Source: a bacterium (lineage in GTDB: Bacteria; Thermosulfidibacterota; Thermosulfidibacteria; Thermosulfidibacterales; Thermosulfidibacteraceae). Taken from it: a stretch of 6,515 bases of DNA. Below are positions 5,984-6,515 of this stretch, piece after piece. A program made the position numbers and the translations under genes. Positions within the stretch are counted from its first letter, which is position 1; each line of letters starts with the position of its first letter. Location: positions 1-6,515 of the forward strand of contig JALWBK010000258.1 of the NCBI GenBank assembly GCA_027037155.1, read 5' to 3'. The notes beneath the pieces are model-generated. The model had not been told where the DNA came from, did not search any database, and was given only the letters and a program-made list of their open reading frames with translations.

Positions 5984-6515
5984 TTATAAAGTCCTCGTGG
6001 TTGAGGATAAAGGCATGAAGGGGCAGCGTCGTCTTAACCCCCTCTACAATACACTCCTCAACCGCTCTTCTCGCCCTTTTTATGGCGTGAAGCCTGTTTT
6101 CACCATGAACGATGATCTTGGCAATCATGGAGTCGTAATAGGGGGGAATGGTATAACCCTGGTAAACTGCAGTATCCACCCTCACTCCGGGACCACCGGG
6201 AAGCACAAGTTTCTTCAAGGTCCCAGGAGACGGTGCAAAGGTGACAGGGTCCTCGGCATTCACCCTCATCTCAATGGCCCATCCCCTAAATTTAACATCC
6301 TCTTGGGCTATACCGAGTCTTTCACCAGAAGCCACCTGAAGCTGCAACTTCACCATATCCATCCCTGTTATCATCTCTGTAACCGGGTGCTCCACCTGGA
6401 TACGAGTGTTCATCTCAATGAAGTAATGGTTTCCTTCAGCATCCACTAAAAACTCCACAGTACCGGCGTTTCTATACCCCACCGCCTTGGCCAGCTTCAC
6501 CGCATCGGCACAGAT
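5943..6515 (-). CDS. accC: biotin carboxylase (acetyl-CoA carboxylase subunit), C-terminal part, 5' end outside window
   Basis: The reading frame is open to the window edge and gives the last 190 residues (beginning ICADAVKLAK). It covers the end of the ATP-grasp domain and the biotin-carboxylase C-terminal domain. Seen are the catalytic FIEMNTRIQVEHPVTEMITG (equivalents of E. coli E288, N290, R292 and E296), VNAEDPVTFAPSPG, GGPGVRVDTAVYQGYTIPPY (the R in GVR matches E. coli R338) and YYDSMIAKIIVHGENR. The enzyme carboxylates biotin on AccB using ATP and bicarbonate, the first step of malonyl-CoA and fatty-acid synthesis. The short end (VGWLESTM) fits AccC better than longer pyruvate- or 2-oxoglutarate-carboxylase subunits, but those autotroph paralogues cannot be excluded without the N-terminus. 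It is the first visible gene of the minus-strand string, and its end overlaps the GT9 gene. Confidence 0.93.
   Translation of the reverse strand: MCADAVKLAKAVGYRNAGTVEFLVDAEGNHYFIEMNTRIQVEHPVTEMITGMDMVKLQLQVASGERLGIAQEDVKFRGWAIEMRVNAEDPVTFAPSPGTLKKLVLPGGPGVRVDTAVYQGYTIPPYYDSMIAKIIVHGENRLHAIKRARRAVEECIVEGVKTTLPLHAFILNHEDFINANISVGWLESTM

Noticed and set aside
5997..6449. 150-codon plus-strand open frame opposite accC
   Set aside because: It lies wholly antisense to the conserved biotin-carboxylase coding sequence and carries no motif or good ribosome site.
1..6515. CRISPR arrays, insertion sequences, long direct or inverted repeats
   Set aside because: None were seen by reading; repeated similarity is limited to tRNA stems and short Shine-Dalgarno motifs.

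Overview
The window reads as a compact piece of a bacterial chromosome, most likely a Gram-negative thermophile. The evidence is gene content (a GT9 heptosyltransferase-like enzyme and a WbpE-type sugar aminotransferase, both surface-glycan genes), Lys/Glu/Arg/Val-rich proteins, heavy use of AGG/AGA arginine codons, moderate GC, almost no intergenic DNA, and tRNA genes without an encoded CCA. An Aquificales-type organism would fit, but that is inference; no rRNA or other marker here settles it.

Left end (1-318): two tRNA units diverge from a short spacer. tRNA-Thr(TGT) lies on the minus strand at 19-91, and what looks like the first 13 bases of a tRNA-Tyr follow it at the window edge. tRNA-Leu(TAA) lies on the plus strand at 234-318. 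Each unit has its own sigma70-type promoter: TTGACA-16-TATTCT leftward and TTGACA-17-TATAAA rightward.

The rest (320-6515) is one continuous minus-strand gene string, probably one operon or a few overlapping transcription units. In transcription order it holds: the 3' part of a biotin carboxylase gene (accC); a GT9 glycosyltransferase overlapping it by 41 bases; a WbpE-like DegT-family aminotransferase 11 bases on; cstA (carbon starvation/peptide or pyruvate transporter family) after 45 bases; a 93-aa unknown protein whose ATG directly follows the cstA stop; an ArsA/Get3-type ATPase overlapping it by 4 bases; and a 205-aa membrane-anchored unknown overlapping the ATPase by 1 or 4 bases. The last gene ends one base from the 3' end of the convergent tRNA-Leu, with no visible terminator between them.

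How the genes fit together: AccC serves fatty-acid (membrane) synthesis, and the GT9 and WbpE-like enzymes serve LPS or surface-glycan synthesis, so the upstream half is an envelope set. The downstream half is a coupled membrane set: a large transporter, a small protein with a proline-broken hydrophobic stretch, a Get3-like ATPase with intact nucleotide motifs but only one cysteine, and a protein with one N-terminal membrane anchor and a predicted cytosolic domain. The last three genes are the best candidate for something undescribed, possibly a membrane-protein targeting or assembly module; this is inference from gene order and sequence only.
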